Made by a program: the position numbers and the translations under genes. The notes beneath the pieces are model-generated. The model searched no databases. It saw nothing but the letters and a program-made list of their open reading frames with translations, and was not told where the DNA came from. A DNA stretch of 64,000 nt from Candidatus Collinsella stercoripullorum. GTDB lineage: Bacteria > Actinomycetota > Coriobacteriia > Coriobacteriales > Coriobacteriaceae. This document shows positions 29,907-38,257 of this stretch, in pieces. How positions within the stretch are numbered: position 1 is the stretch's first letter; every line of letters starts with the position of its first letter. The DNA lies in assembly GCA_019117005.1 (NCBI GenBank), contig DXAO01000033.1:1-64000 (forward strand), written 5' to 3'.

Positions 29907-31717
29907 CGTTCCCCATCTCCTTTCTCGGACGGGTTTCCGGAGGGGTGCCGGCGGACGGCCGCATCCGCGTCGCAGGGTGCGGCGGCGGGTGCCTCACGGC
30001 CCCCGGTCGCCGCGCGCCAGGCGGGGAAACCGCGCAGGAAATCCTCCAGCGTGTAGCACGCCGCCCCGCAGTCGAGCGCCTGGCCCATCTCGAAGATCTC
30101 GGGTGGACGGATGCCCGAGCGCTCGACGACCTCGGCGTCCATGAATATCTCGTCGGGCGTCCCGTCTCCGATGACCTCGCCGTCGCACAGCACGATGACG
30201 CGGTCTGCGAACTGGCAGACGAGCTCCATGTCGTGCGTGGCGATGATCACGGTGTCCGTCACGCCGCGCAGCTCCCCCACGAGCCTCACGATCTCCTGGC
30301 GCGTGCCGATGTCGAGGTTGGCGGTCGGTTCGTCGAGCAGCAGGATGGCGGGGTCGAGCGCGATGCCGATCGCCAGCGATGCGCGGCGCATCTGCCCTCC
30401 GGACATCAGGCGGCCGTCCTGGTCGGCGAGGTCGCGCAGACGGAAGCGCTCGAGCAGCTCCTCGGCGCGCTCGGCGGCATCGGGAACGCCGCGGGCGCGC
30501 ATGGCGAACTCGATGTCGGCGCGGATGGAGTCCTTGATGAACATCTGCTCGGGGTTCTGGTACACGAGCGACACCTTGTCGGACAGCTCGTCGGGGCCGA
30601 GGGCCCGCGTGGACTCGCCCTCCAGCAGCACCTCGCCTTCCTGCGGCTTGATGAGGCCGCACATGAGCTTCATGAGCGTCGACTTGCCCGCGCCGTTGGA
30701 GCCCACGAGCGCGACCTTCTCTCCCGGCAGGATGTCGAGGTCCAGCCCGTCGAAGACCCGACGGGGCGCCCCTTTCACGCTCCGATAGCCCACGCCCACA
30801 TCGCGGAATGAGACTTCGGGCATCGCGTCCGCCAAGGTTCCGCCGTCCGGTGCGCTCTCGGTGGCGAGCGGGATGAAGGGGATTCCCGAGAAGGCCGCGA
30901 AGCCCTCCTCGACGGTCGTGGGCAGCGGCGCATGCGGGGGAAGCGCTCCCGCGCGCTTGAGCTCTCTGCCCGCGAGTGCGATCTGGGGCGGGTGCACGTC
31001 GCTTCCCTCGAGGTCGTCGATGCGCTGGAGCGCCTCGTGGGCGGGCAGCGTCCAGGTGATGGCGCCGTCGTGCATGAGCGCGGCGGACGTGCAGTAATCC
31101 GCGATGAAGTCGGTGTGATGCTCGATGACGATGATCGTCTTGCCGTGGTTCTCGTTGAGCTCGCGCAGCACCTCGTAGGTCTGCCGCGCATGGTATGGGT
31201 CGAGCTGCGCCACCGGCTCGTCGAGCACGATGACATCGGGGCCCAGCGCGATGGCCCCGGCGAGCGCCAGCAGGTGCTTCTGACCGCCGGACAGCTGCCA
31301 GATGTAGGAGCCCGCGCGGTCGGCGAGCCCGCACAGCTCCAGAGCGCGCATGCCGCGCTCCAAGTAGTCGTCGCACGCGTAGTTGAGGCAGGCGAACGAC
31401 GCCTCGTCGATGACCGTGGGACGGACCAGCTGGTTCTCGAAATCCTGGTACACGTATCCGATGCGCCGGGCAAGTCCGCCGACATCGGCCGTCGCGGCGT
31501 CCATGCCGCACACCTCGACGGACCCGGTCAGGTCCCCGACGATGAAGTGCGGAATCAGTCCGTTCATCGTCTTGCATAGGGTGGATTTCCCGCAGCCGTT
31601 GGCGCCCATGATCGCGAGGAAATCGCCCTCCGGCACGTCGAGGTCGACATGCCGGAGGGTCGGGGCCGCTGCTCCGGGATAGGTGAAGGTGACGTCTCTC
31701 AGGGTTACAGCAGGCAC
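29903..31717 (-). CDS. ECF transporter ATP-binding protein, two ABC domains fused
   Basis: This encodes 604 aa from GTG 31717, with GAGGAGG immediately upstream and 10 bases after the S-component stop. A longer frame to 31795 would overlap that gene. Two complete ABC domains are fused. The first has GANGCGKST, signature LSGGQKH and DEP at about residues 34-190. The second has GSNGAGKST, MSGGQMRR and LDEPTANLD at about 345-500. Most ECF systems use separate A and A' subunits, so this is a fused heterodimer equivalent. The C-terminal tail is low-complexity. Fusion of this kind is known in some actinobacteria. Confidence 0.88.
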   Translation of the reverse strand: MPAVTLRDVTFTYPGAAAPTLRHVDLDVPEGDFLAIMGANGCGKSTLCKTMNGLIPHFIVGDLTGSVEVCGMDAATADVGGLARRIGYVYQDFENQLVRPTVIDEASFACLNYACDDYLERGMRALELCGLADRAGSYIWQLSGGQKHLLALAGAIALGPDVIVLDEPVAQLDPYHARQTYEVLRELNENHGKTIIVIEHHTDFIADYCTSAALMHDGAITWTLPAHEALQRIDDLEGSDVHPPQIALAGRELKRAGALPPHAPLPTTVEEGFAAFSGIPFIPLATESAPDGGTLADAMPEVSFRDVGVGYRSVKGAPRRVFDGLDLDILPGEKVALVGSNGAGKSTLMKLMCGLIKPQEGEVLLEGESTRALGPDELSDKVSLVYQNPEQMFIKDSIRADIEFAMRARGVPDAAERAEELLERFRLRDLADQDGRLMSGGQMRRASLAIGIALDPAILLLDEPTANLDIGTRQEIVRLVGELRGVTDTVIIATHDMELVCQFADRVIVLCDGEVIGDGTPDEIFMDAEVVERSGIRPPEIFEMGQALDCGAACYTLEDFLRGFPAWRAATGGREAPAAAPCDADAAVRRHPSGNPSEKGDGER

Positions 31718-31727
31718 GGCGCCTCCT

Positions 31728-32567
31728 CTATGCGCGACGCAGCTGCGCGGTGCGGTATGCCCAGAAGGCGGCGACGACGGCGATGACCGCCGCAACGGCG
31801 ATCCCGGCGAATAGGGCCGTTTGGCTTTCCGCCCAGTCCGCCTCCCATTCGATGATCGACAGGCCCGCCTTCGATACGCAGGCGACCACGATGGCGACGA
31901 TGAATCCCGCAGCGGACCAGCCGATCACGCGGCCGCTCACCGAGGGCGCGGCGGTGTCGGCGCTGCGGGGCTTGCATCCCAGCAGCGGCTCGATCTTCCC
32001 ATACAGGCGCGGCACGAGGAACATGGTGGGCAGCAGGCAGAACAGGATGCCGGAGAACAGCAGGTCGTTGGCGAAGGCGAAGCCCTCGGTGGCGAAGACG
32101 GACTCGGGCAGGCCGGCGACGGCCTCGAAGTCCTCGACGGCGACCTGAACCTTGACGATGTCGACGACCGCGCTCATGGCGAGCTGGATCGCCGGGCCGC
32201 TGATGGCGGCGATTGCGACCTGCTTGGTGCTCTTGGGGTCGCGCACCATGAGGCCGGCGATGTACACGGCGATGGTGACGGTCAGGAACTTCTCGAGCTC
32301 GCCGAGGCCGCCGAACTGACCGAGCATGATCTCCGAGAACACGAGCTCTCCCGTCGCAGCGCCCAAGGCGGCGGAGAGCGGGTCGAAGAGCATGGCGAGC
32401 GTCAGCGGGATGAACAGGAAGAACTCGACGGAAAGCTCGACGATGCCGATCTGGACCGATGGGATGAGCTCGGAGATGAGCGTGGCCAGACCGTACAGCG
32501 ACATGGACAGCACGAACACCATGAGCTTCTGTGACTGCGTGGCGCCGTGCTCGGCGATAGTGGACAT
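31728..32567 (-). CDS. ECF transporter substrate-binding (S) component, substrate unknown
   Basis: This encodes 279 aa from ATG 32567 with GAGAGGGGAAA upstream. About six to seven hydrophobic helices are seen, which fits an S component, and one or two additional helices at the C-terminus. It is first in the operon with the fused ATPase and the T component. No signature for biotin, riboflavin, thiamine, folate, cobalt or nickel was recognised. The RpiR regulator and PHP hydrolase nearby hint at a sugar-phosphate-like or nucleoside-like ligand (inference). Confidence 0.7.
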   Translation of the reverse strand: MSTIAEHGATQSQKLMVFVLSMSLYGLATLISELIPSVQIGIVELSVEFFLFIPLTLAMLFDPLSAALGAATGELVFSEIMLGQFGGLGELEKFLTVTIAVYIAGLMVRDPKSTKQVAIAAISGPAIQLAMSAVVDIVKVQVAVEDFEAVAGLPESVFATEGFAFANDLLFSGILFCLLPTMFLVPRLYGKIEPLLGCKPRSADTAAPSVSGRVIGWSAAGFIVAIVVACVSKAGLSIIEWEADWAESQTALFAGIAVAAVIAVVAAFWAYRTAQLRRA

Positions 32568-32638
32568 AGCGGTTTCCCCTCTCTCGTGTTCGTTCTCTGT
32601 GCCGGCACGAGAAAGCATAGGGTTCTACCTGCTAAAAT

Positions 32639-32700
32639 GTATAAGCGCTCCGTAAGATGAAAATAAGCTTTCATAGCCGGTCGAGATGAAAAAAATAAGC
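32639..32700 (-). promoter_or_regulatory. Putative promoter and operator of the ECF operon
   Basis: Inverted repeat ATGAAA-ATAAGC-TTTCAT lies at 32657-32674, and its left arm is repeated as ATGAAAAAAATAAGC at 32686-32700. On the minus strand, TTATTT (32666-32661) and TATACA (32643-32638) form a weak promoter at 17-base spacing, so the palindrome would cover the -35. The segment is markedly AT-rich. It is a good candidate site for the RpiR-family regulator of this operon. Confidence 0.5.
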
Positions 32701-32842
32701 CTGCCGCAGCTACCGGGCCTCGGGACATGGGATGCGCCGTGCAAATCGGGGGAGACGGCACCCTTACGCGCCCCTTACAAAGGACCCGTCGAACGAGGGG
32801 CGCCCGGCTGGGCGCGGGCGGACCCGCCGTCGAGAAGACGGG

Positions 32843-32848
32843 TACAAT
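32843..32848 (+). promoter_or_regulatory. Putative -10 for the moaE-like gene
   Basis: GGGTACAATGG contains TACAAT 83 bases ahead of the gene. No convincing -35 is seen. Confidence 0.3.
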
Positions 32849-32930
32849 GGCCCTGCGATAACGGCCCGCCCGCGTTCGAAGGATGCTGGGCGATCCCGGG
32901 GACGGGAGCACGGTAAAGGAGCGCTGGCAT

Positions 32931-33338
32931 ATGGCACAGCAGATGCCCTCGATCGACGCATGGCTCGCCGAGGCGAAGGCCGACCCCGGCTTCCGCGGGT
33001 GCGGCATGTACCTCGTCCACAACGGCACGGTGCGCGAGACGCCCAAGGCGGAGGTGCGCGGCGTCGAGACCGACGGCGTGCGTCCCGGCGGAAAGGTCGA
33101 CGGCATGACCTTCGCCTACGACCGCGCGCGGGTGGATGCGGCCGTCGAGGCGGCGCGCTCGCTCCCGGGCATCGGATACGTGCGCGTCTGGCTCAACGAG
33201 GGGGAGCTCGCGGTGGGTGACGACATCATGCTCGTGCTCATCGGCGGCGACATCCGCCCGCACGTGATCGACGCCCTGCAGCAGCTCGTCGGCACGATCA
33301 AGAACGAGTGCGTCTCTGAGGTCGAGCACGGCGCGTAG
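32931..33338 (+). CDS. MoaE-like molybdopterin synthase catalytic subunit
   Basis: This encodes 135 aa from ATG 32931, with AAAGGAG 11 bases upstream. The MoaE pattern is visible: GCGMYLVHNGTVRE (family GAxVxFxGxVR), a helical middle, the strand VRVWLNEGELAVGDDIMLVLI (GELxxGDxxVxV) and a C-terminal segment with TIKNEC where the catalytic Lys usually lies. MoaE transfers sulfur from MoaD to precursor Z in molybdenum cofactor synthesis. No moaD or other Moco gene is nearby, so a divergent role is possible. It converges on the next gene. Confidence 0.6.
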   Translation: MAQQMPSIDAWLAEAKADPGFRGCGMYLVHNGTVRETPKAEVRGVETDGVRPGGKVDGMTFAYDRARVDAAVEAARSLPGIGYVRVWLNEGELAVGDDIMLVLIGGDIRPHVIDALQQLVGTIKNECVSEVEHGA

Positions 33339-33353
33339 CGGCGCCCGCCTTCC

Positions 33354-33398
33354 GAGTCCGCCCGTCCGCCTCGGTGGCAGACGGGCGGACTCGCGCTT
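33354..33398. terminator. Bidirectional terminator between convergent genes
   Basis: A 13-bp perfect stem (33354-33366 with 33380-33392) has a 13-base loop, then GCGCTTTCC. It sits exactly between the convergent moaE-like and CmpB-family genes. Confidence 0.65.
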
Positions 33399-33426
33399 TC
33401 CGCCCGTCGCGCCCGGGGCGGCGCCC

Positions 33427-34734
33427 CTACGCGTTGCCCGTCAGCGAGCCGGCGGCGTCCTCGTCCAGACGGCTCGAGGTGTCGGGGTTGATCGTCATGC
33501 TCTGGAAGCGATGGGCCATGTACTCGTTGTCGAAGTGCTCGGCGTAGAACTCCTCGACCGGAGAGCTCGGGGCGATATCGCTCACCCGCTCGAACCAGCA
33601 GTCGAGCGACTGCAGCGTCATGACCGCGTTGACGAGCATCAGGACCGCCATGACCGAGGTGAGCGAGTAGCGCAGCTTCCATGGGATCAGGTTGATGAGC
33701 GCGAGCAGGCGCGGCAGCAGCAGCCTGATCCACACGAGCCCCAGGATGCCCCAGATGCCGGCGAACATCGTCGAGGTGCGGCCCCCGCACAGCGCGGCGA
33801 CGGGGTCGGGGATGACGCCGAAGAGCATCGACCCCGTGTAGTCCCATGCCACGGCGCCGAACGCCGTCTGCATGAACCAGCTCACCGCGAACTCGAAGGC
33901 GCCGCCGATCACCGCGCTGACCAGGAAGATCAGAACGGGGCTGCGGCGGTAGAAGCGGTTGAGCGCCACGGTCATGAGCACCGCGCCCACGCCGTAGATG
34001 GGGGAGAACGGGCCGAACAGCAGCCCCGCGCGGTCCTGGTAGACGCCGGGGTCGACGACGGTCATGTGCCAGATGATCTCGAGCACGAGGCCGAGCACGC
34101 TGCAGACCATGAACACCCAGAACAGGTTGAAGAAGTTGAGCTTGATATAGCCCTCGCCCGTCTCGTCGCGGCCGAGCATGCCCTCCTCCGCGGCCCGGCG
34201 GTCGTCGAGCACGCGCAGGCGGGCCTGCAGCCCGCGCTCATCGCGCAGGGTCGGGTCGATGGTGACGGAGATGACCGTGAGGATGACGAGCTGGGCGGCG
34301 GGCTGGATCAGGTGGTAGCCGATGCCGTTGAGCATCACGTTGACGATCAGCTGGGCGATGGTGATGGCGATGAGGATCTCCGACCACAGCGCGGCGTTGC
34401 GGCGGCGGTCCTTGAGCAGCGAGCGGCCGAACCGGATCAGCAGCACGGAGGCGACGAGCGAGAGCAGCACGTTGACGACGGTCACGGTGACGGTGACGGT
34501 CGGGTCGGCGGCGATGCTCAAGCGGTCGGGCGAGGCGATGAGCGCGAGCGCGACGATGGCGATGAGCAGGGCGATGATGGGCAGGGTGATGATGCCGTCG
34601 GCGATGCACAGCACGCCGTAGACCTTGAGGTAGCGGGGGATCTTCTTCCTCTGTTCGGGGGTCGGGGTGTCGGGGTCGAGGTCGTTGCCGGGGAGGTCGT
34701 AGTCGATCGCGGGGGTGCTGGAGGGTGTGCTCAC
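33427..34734 (-). CDS. CmpB-family (PF06541-type) polytopic membrane protein
   Basis: This encodes 435 aa starting at GTG 34734, with AAGGAGC eight bases upstream. There are about nine hydrophobic helices: four in the N-terminal part, a charged loop (~180-215), and five in the C-terminal part. The C-terminal half matches the family often labelled putative ABC transporter permease (FWVFMVCSVLGLVLEIIWH and LLFGPFSPIYGVGAV). True transport function is unproven for the family, and there is no ATPase next to it. It is monocistronic. Confidence 0.7.
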   Translation of the reverse strand: MSTPSSTPAIDYDLPGNDLDPDTPTPEQRKKIPRYLKVYGVLCIADGIITLPIIALLIAIVALALIASPDRLSIAADPTVTVTVTVVNVLLSLVASVLLIRFGRSLLKDRRRNAALWSEILIAITIAQLIVNVMLNGIGYHLIQPAAQLVILTVISVTIDPTLRDERGLQARLRVLDDRRAAEEGMLGRDETGEGYIKLNFFNLFWVFMVCSVLGLVLEIIWHMTVVDPGVYQDRAGLLFGPFSPIYGVGAVLMTVALNRFYRRSPVLIFLVSAVIGGAFEFAVSWFMQTAFGAVAWDYTGSMLFGVIPDPVAALCGGRTSTMFAGIWGILGLVWIRLLLPRLLALINLIPWKLRYSLTSVMAVLMLVNAVMTLQSLDCWFERVSDIAPSSPVEEFYAEHFDNEYMAHRFQSMTINPDTSSRLDEDAAGSLTGNA

Positions 34735-34945
34735 GTGCGCTCCTTACTGGTTGTATGTGCCGCAGATGATACCCCAAGCTGCGTGTTTTAACGGGGCACC
34801 CGCCAGCGGGGCGGGTCCCGTGCGGGCACCGGCCGCCGTGGAGGGGCCGGCCGCGTACCCCGTTTCGCCCCTTTGCCGCCGCGTGTCTCCGGAGGACTCC
34901 ACCCGGGCGCAGCGTCCCATGGGATTTTTCTAGCAAATTCAAGTT

Positions 34946-35051
34946 TTGTCGAAACAATTTCGGTTCCCGCGCTATCCTGAGGAAAACATGTGCGAGACGC
35001 ATGTGCATGTTGAGCGCGCGGCACCAGCAACCTGCCGCGCGCTCTTTTTTT
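34946..35051 (+). ncRNA. Candidate short terminated transcript (sRNA or attenuated leader) upstream of purF
   Basis: A compact unit: TTGTCG (34946-34951) and TATCCT (34973-34978) as weak promoter elements 21 bases apart, ~30 bases that can fold (ACATG/CATGT and TGCG/CGCA pairings at 34987-35010), then a textbook terminator at 35012-35051. The RNA would be about 65 bases. A short frame opening at ATG 34988 (MCETHVHVERAAP...) could be a leader peptide, but it has only a weak RBS (TGAGGA). No known riboswitch class was recognised. purF has its own likely promoter downstream, so an independent small RNA is as likely as an attenuator. Confidence 0.4.
35012..35051 (+). terminator. Strong intrinsic terminator
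   Basis: A 12-bp perfect stem GAGCGCGCGGCA (35012-35023) with its complement (35033-35044), a 9-base loop and a run of seven T (35045-35051). It is the clearest terminator in the window, yet no annotated + strand gene precedes it. Confidence 0.85.
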
Positions 35052-35085
35052 GGGTAATTCGGGGACGGGGTCGTTTTGGGTCATT
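35052..35085 (-). repeat. REP-like unit, divergent copy
   Basis: Read on the minus strand this is AATGACCCAAAACGACCCC then GTCCCCGAATTACCC. It shares the AACGA(A)CCCGTCCCC core with the copies at 39315 and 44859, but its outer arms AATGACCC and AATTACCC are direct rather than inverted. It abuts the T-run of the terminator. Confidence 0.5.
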
Positions 35086-35288
35086 TCAGCTCATCCGCCC
35101 GCCCCGCGCTACCCGCATCCGCCCGGGCCGCGCGGCCTGTACCTCGCCCCGCCCTGCATCCACCCGCGTTATCCCGCCTCGCCGCCTGCCCCGCGCTTCG
35201 CCTCCGCGTCCCGGTCGCACCCATCCCCGCCCCGCTTCGTGAACTCTGCGCGTCATCGCCCGGCGAGGCGCCTCCGCGGTCGGGCGGA

Positions 35289-35297
35289 TGCCATAAT
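35289..35297 (+). promoter_or_regulatory. Putative extended -10 promoter of purF
   Basis: TG-C-CATAAT forms an extended -10, giving a start near 35304 and a leader of about 29 bases. No good -35 is visible, as is common for extended -10 promoters. Confidence 0.45.
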
Positions 35298-35332
35298 GTG
35301 CGAGTACGTTACGAGCATATCGAGGGGAACGT

Positions 35333-37042
35333 ATGACTCAGCTTACCTGCCGCGCCGTCCAGGCCGCGCCGGACGATCTCGACCGCGACGAGCTTCACGA
35401 GGAGTGCGGCGTCTTCGGCGTGTGGGCTCCCGAGCGCGACGTCGCGCGCATCACCTACTTCGGCCTGAAGGCCCTGCAGCACCGCGGCCAGGAGTCCGCG
35501 GGGATCGCGGTGGGCGACGGCGGCACGGTCATGGTCCGCAAGGACCTCGGCCTCATCGACCAGGTCTTCTCAGACGCCGATCTCTCCACGCTGACCGGCC
35601 AGCTCGCCGTGGGGCACGTGCGCTACGGCACCGCGGGCGCCAAGAGCTGGGAGGCCGCCCAGCCCCACCTCTCCACCATCAACGACGTCATCATCGCGCT
35701 CGCGCACAACGGCACGCTCGTGAACACCGACGACCTGCGCCGCCAGCTCATCGAACTGGGCGTCCCGTTCCTGTCCAACTCGGACTCCGAGGTCGCCGCC
35801 AAGCTCATCGGCTACTTCACCCAGCGCACGCACCATCTGCGCGAGGGCATCCGCAAGACGATGGAGCTCGTCCGCGGCGGCTACGCCATGGCGCTCATCA
35901 ACGAGCAGGCGCTCTACGCGTTCCGCGACCCCGCGGGGATCAGGCCGCTCGTCCTCGGGCGCCTGGCAGACGCGGGCCCCGACCGGCTCGACCGCGCCGC
36001 GATGGCGGCCCTCCCCGGCCAGCGACGGGAGGAGGCCGGGTCCGCAGCCGACGGGGCGACGGGGGATGCGGCCGCGTCCGCCGTGCGCGCCGCGGGCTGG
36101 GTCGTCGCCTCGGAGACCTGCGCCCTCGACATCGTCGGCGCCGAGTACGTGCGCGACATCCGCCCCGGCGAGATCCTGCGCATCTCCGCCGAGGGCCTCG
36201 TGTCCGAGCAGGGTGTGCCCGCCGCCCCGGAGACCGCCGAGTGCATCTTCGAGCAGGTCTACTTCGCCCGACCGGACTCGCTCATGGGCGGCAAGTCGGT
36301 CTACGCCTGCCGCTACGACATGGGGCGCCGCCTGGCGCAGGAGTCCCCGGTCGAGGCCGACATGGTCATCGGCGTGCCGGACTCCGGCATGCCGCCCGCG
36401 GAGGGCTTCGCCCGCGAGAGCGGCATCCCCTTCGGCGAGGGGCTCATCAAGAACCGCTACGTGGCGCGCACCTTCATCGCGCCCACACAGGAGCTGCGCG
36501 CCATGGGCGTGCGCATGAAGCTCAACCCGCTGCGCGACAACATCGCCGGCAAGCGCCTCGTGGTCATCGACGACTCGATCGTGCGCGGCACCACCATGGT
36601 CCAGCTCGTCAAGATGCTGCGCGACGCCGGCGCCTCAGAGGTGCACGTGCGCATCAACAGCCCCGAGGTGGTGTGGCCGTGCTTCTACGGCATCGACACC
36701 GACGTCCAGGCCCAGCTCATCAGCGCCAACAAGTCGGTCGAGGAGACCCGCGCGTTCATCGGGGCCGATTCGCTCGCCTTCCTGTCGGTGCAGGGCCTGC
36801 TCGCCTGCGTGCCGCCGTGCGGCGGGTGCGCGGACGGGCGCGACGGCGAGCCGGCGCGCGGCTACTGCACGGCGTGCTTCACGGGCGTGTACCCGGTGGC
36901 GATCCCCGAGAGCTTCGGACGCGACAAGTTCATGCCCGGCTACGACCCCTGCAACCTCACTGAGAGCCCGGTGCTCCCGCGCGATGTCGTGGTCGAGAAG
37001 GACCGGGACCACAGCTGGGAGGCCGCCCATCCGCAGGCGTAG
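35333..37042 (+). CDS. purF: Amidophosphoribosyltransferase
   Basis: This encodes 569 aa and catalyses the first committed step of purine synthesis, PRPP plus glutamine to phosphoribosylamine. The catalytic Cys 25 in EECGVFGVW would be exposed by propeptide removal. GHVRYGT and LAHNG are glutaminase motifs, and DDSIVRGTTM binds PRPP. An insertion of about 45 residues rich in Ala and charged residues (around 203-250) sits after the PLVLGRL segment and is not usual for the family. The Cys-rich C-terminus (VPPCGGCADG, YCTACF) fits iron-sulfur type PurF. Start ATG 35333 has GAGGGG upstream. purM follows with its own likely promoter. Confidence 0.93.
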   Translation: MTQLTCRAVQAAPDDLDRDELHEECGVFGVWAPERDVARITYFGLKALQHRGQESAGIAVGDGGTVMVRKDLGLIDQVFSDADLSTLTGQLAVGHVRYGTAGAKSWEAAQPHLSTINDVIIALAHNGTLVNTDDLRRQLIELGVPFLSNSDSEVAAKLIGYFTQRTHHLREGIRKTMELVRGGYAMALINEQALYAFRDPAGIRPLVLGRLADAGPDRLDRAAMAALPGQRREEAGSAADGATGDAAASAVRAAGWVVASETCALDIVGAEYVRDIRPGEILRISAEGLVSEQGVPAAPETAECIFEQVYFARPDSLMGGKSVYACRYDMGRRLAQESPVEADMVIGVPDSGMPPAEGFARESGIPFGEGLIKNRYVARTFIAPTQELRAMGVRMKLNPLRDNIAGKRLVVIDDSIVRGTTMVQLVKMLRDAGASEVHVRINSPEVVWPCFYGIDTDVQAQLISANKSVEETRAFIGADSLAFLSVQGLLACVPPCGGCADGRDGEPARGYCTACFTGVYPVAIPESFGRDKFMPGYDPCNLTESPVLPRDVVVEKDRDHSWEAAHPQA

Positions 37043-37104
37043 CCCCGCCGCGCGGGCGCCGTCTGCGATACCCCGCCCGGCTTGCGATGGCACCGCCGGC
37101 AACC

Positions 37105-37119
37105 TGCTATGATGGGTGC
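37105..37119 (+). promoter_or_regulatory. Putative extended -10 promoter of purMN
   Basis: TG-C-TATGAT (37105-37113) is a good extended -10, with TTGCGA at 37082-37087 as a distant -35. The 12-mer TATGATGGGTGC is identical to the one at 3360-3371. Confidence 0.55.
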
Positions 37120-37147
37120 AGCCTACACCTTCTTGGAAAGGATCCGC

Positions 37148-38257
37148 ATGAGCGAGACACCCAAGCATGTGACCTACGAGGACGCCGGCGTCGACACCGC
37201 CGAGGGCGGCCGCGCGGTCGACGCCATCAAGCAGATGGTCGCTGAGACCAACCGGCCCGAGGTCATCGGCGGGATCGGCGGCTTCGGCGGCCTGTTCTCC
37301 GCCGCCGCGCTGAAGGACATGGAGGACCCGGTCCTCATCTCGGGCACGGACGGCGTGGGCACCAAGCTCGTGCTCGCCCAGATCCTCGACCGGCACGAGA
37401 CGGTCGGCCAGGACCTCGTCGCCATGTGCGTGAACGACATCCTCGCCTCCGGCGCCGAGCCGCTGTTCTTCTTGGACTACATCGCCATCGGGCATATCGA
37501 GGCCGAGCACATGGCCAAGATCGTGCGCGGCGTGGCCGACGGCTGCAAGCTCGCGGGCTGCGCGCTCATCGGCGGCGAGATGGCTGAGCACCCCGGTGTC
37601 ATGCGCCCGGACGACTACGACCTCGCGGGCTTTACCGTCGGCGTCGTCGACCGACCCAAGATGCTCGACCCCGCCTCCGTGCGCGAGGGCGACGTCATCA
37701 TCGGCCTGCCGAGCACCGGCGTGCACTCCAACGGCTACTCGCTTGTGCGCCGCGTCATCGGCGTGGACGGGATCGTCCCCGGCACGCCGGAGGCGGCCGC
37801 CAAGAAGGCGGAGCTCGAGTCCATCGAGGTCGCGCCCGGCCTCTCCCTCGCCGACGCCCTGCTCGCCCCCACGCGCATCTACGTGAAGCCCGTCCTCGAG
37901 CTGCTGCGCGGCGAGGCCGGCTCGAAGGTCCATGCGATCGCCCATATCACGGGCGGCGGCATCACGGAGAACCTCGACCGCGCCCTGCCCAAGGACATCG
38001 ACGCGCTGGTCGAGCGCGACGGCGGCAAGATGGGCTGGGACGTGCCGCCGGTCATCACCTACATCGCCGAGCACGCGGCCCTCGAGCCCGACGAGGCCTG
38101 CAAGACCTTCAACATGGGCGTCGGCCTGATGCTCATCGTGGCGCCCGAGGACGAGGCCGCTGTGACGGGCGCCCTCGAGGCGCTGGGCGAGAAGCCGTTC
38201 CGCGTGGGTTCCTGCGTGCCCGGCACCGGCAAGGTGGTGTACGCCGATGAGCGGTAG
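37148..38257 (+). CDS. purM: Phosphoribosylformylglycinamidine cyclo-ligase
   Basis: This encodes 369 aa from ATG 37148 with AAAGGA upstream. An in-frame start at 37082 would lie over the promoter. PurM closes the imidazole ring, FGAM plus ATP to AIR. VTYEDAGVD, GGFGGLF, GTDGVGTK, CVNDIL and GLPSTGVHSNGYSLVR are the family's conserved blocks. It is a cytosolic dimer. The end overlaps purN by 11 bases, so the two are coupled. Confidence 0.95.
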   Translation: MSETPKHVTYEDAGVDTAEGGRAVDAIKQMVAETNRPEVIGGIGGFGGLFSAAALKDMEDPVLISGTDGVGTKLVLAQILDRHETVGQDLVAMCVNDILASGAEPLFFLDYIAIGHIEAEHMAKIVRGVADGCKLAGCALIGGEMAEHPGVMRPDDYDLAGFTVGVVDRPKMLDPASVREGDVIIGLPSTGVHSNGYSLVRRVIGVDGIVPGTPEAAAKKAELESIEVAPGLSLADALLAPTRIYVKPVLELLRGEAGSKVHAIAHITGGGITENLDRALPKDIDALVERDGGKMGWDVPPVITYIAEHAALEPDEACKTFNMGVGLMLIVAPEDEAAVTGALEALGEKPFRVGSCVPGTGKVVYADER

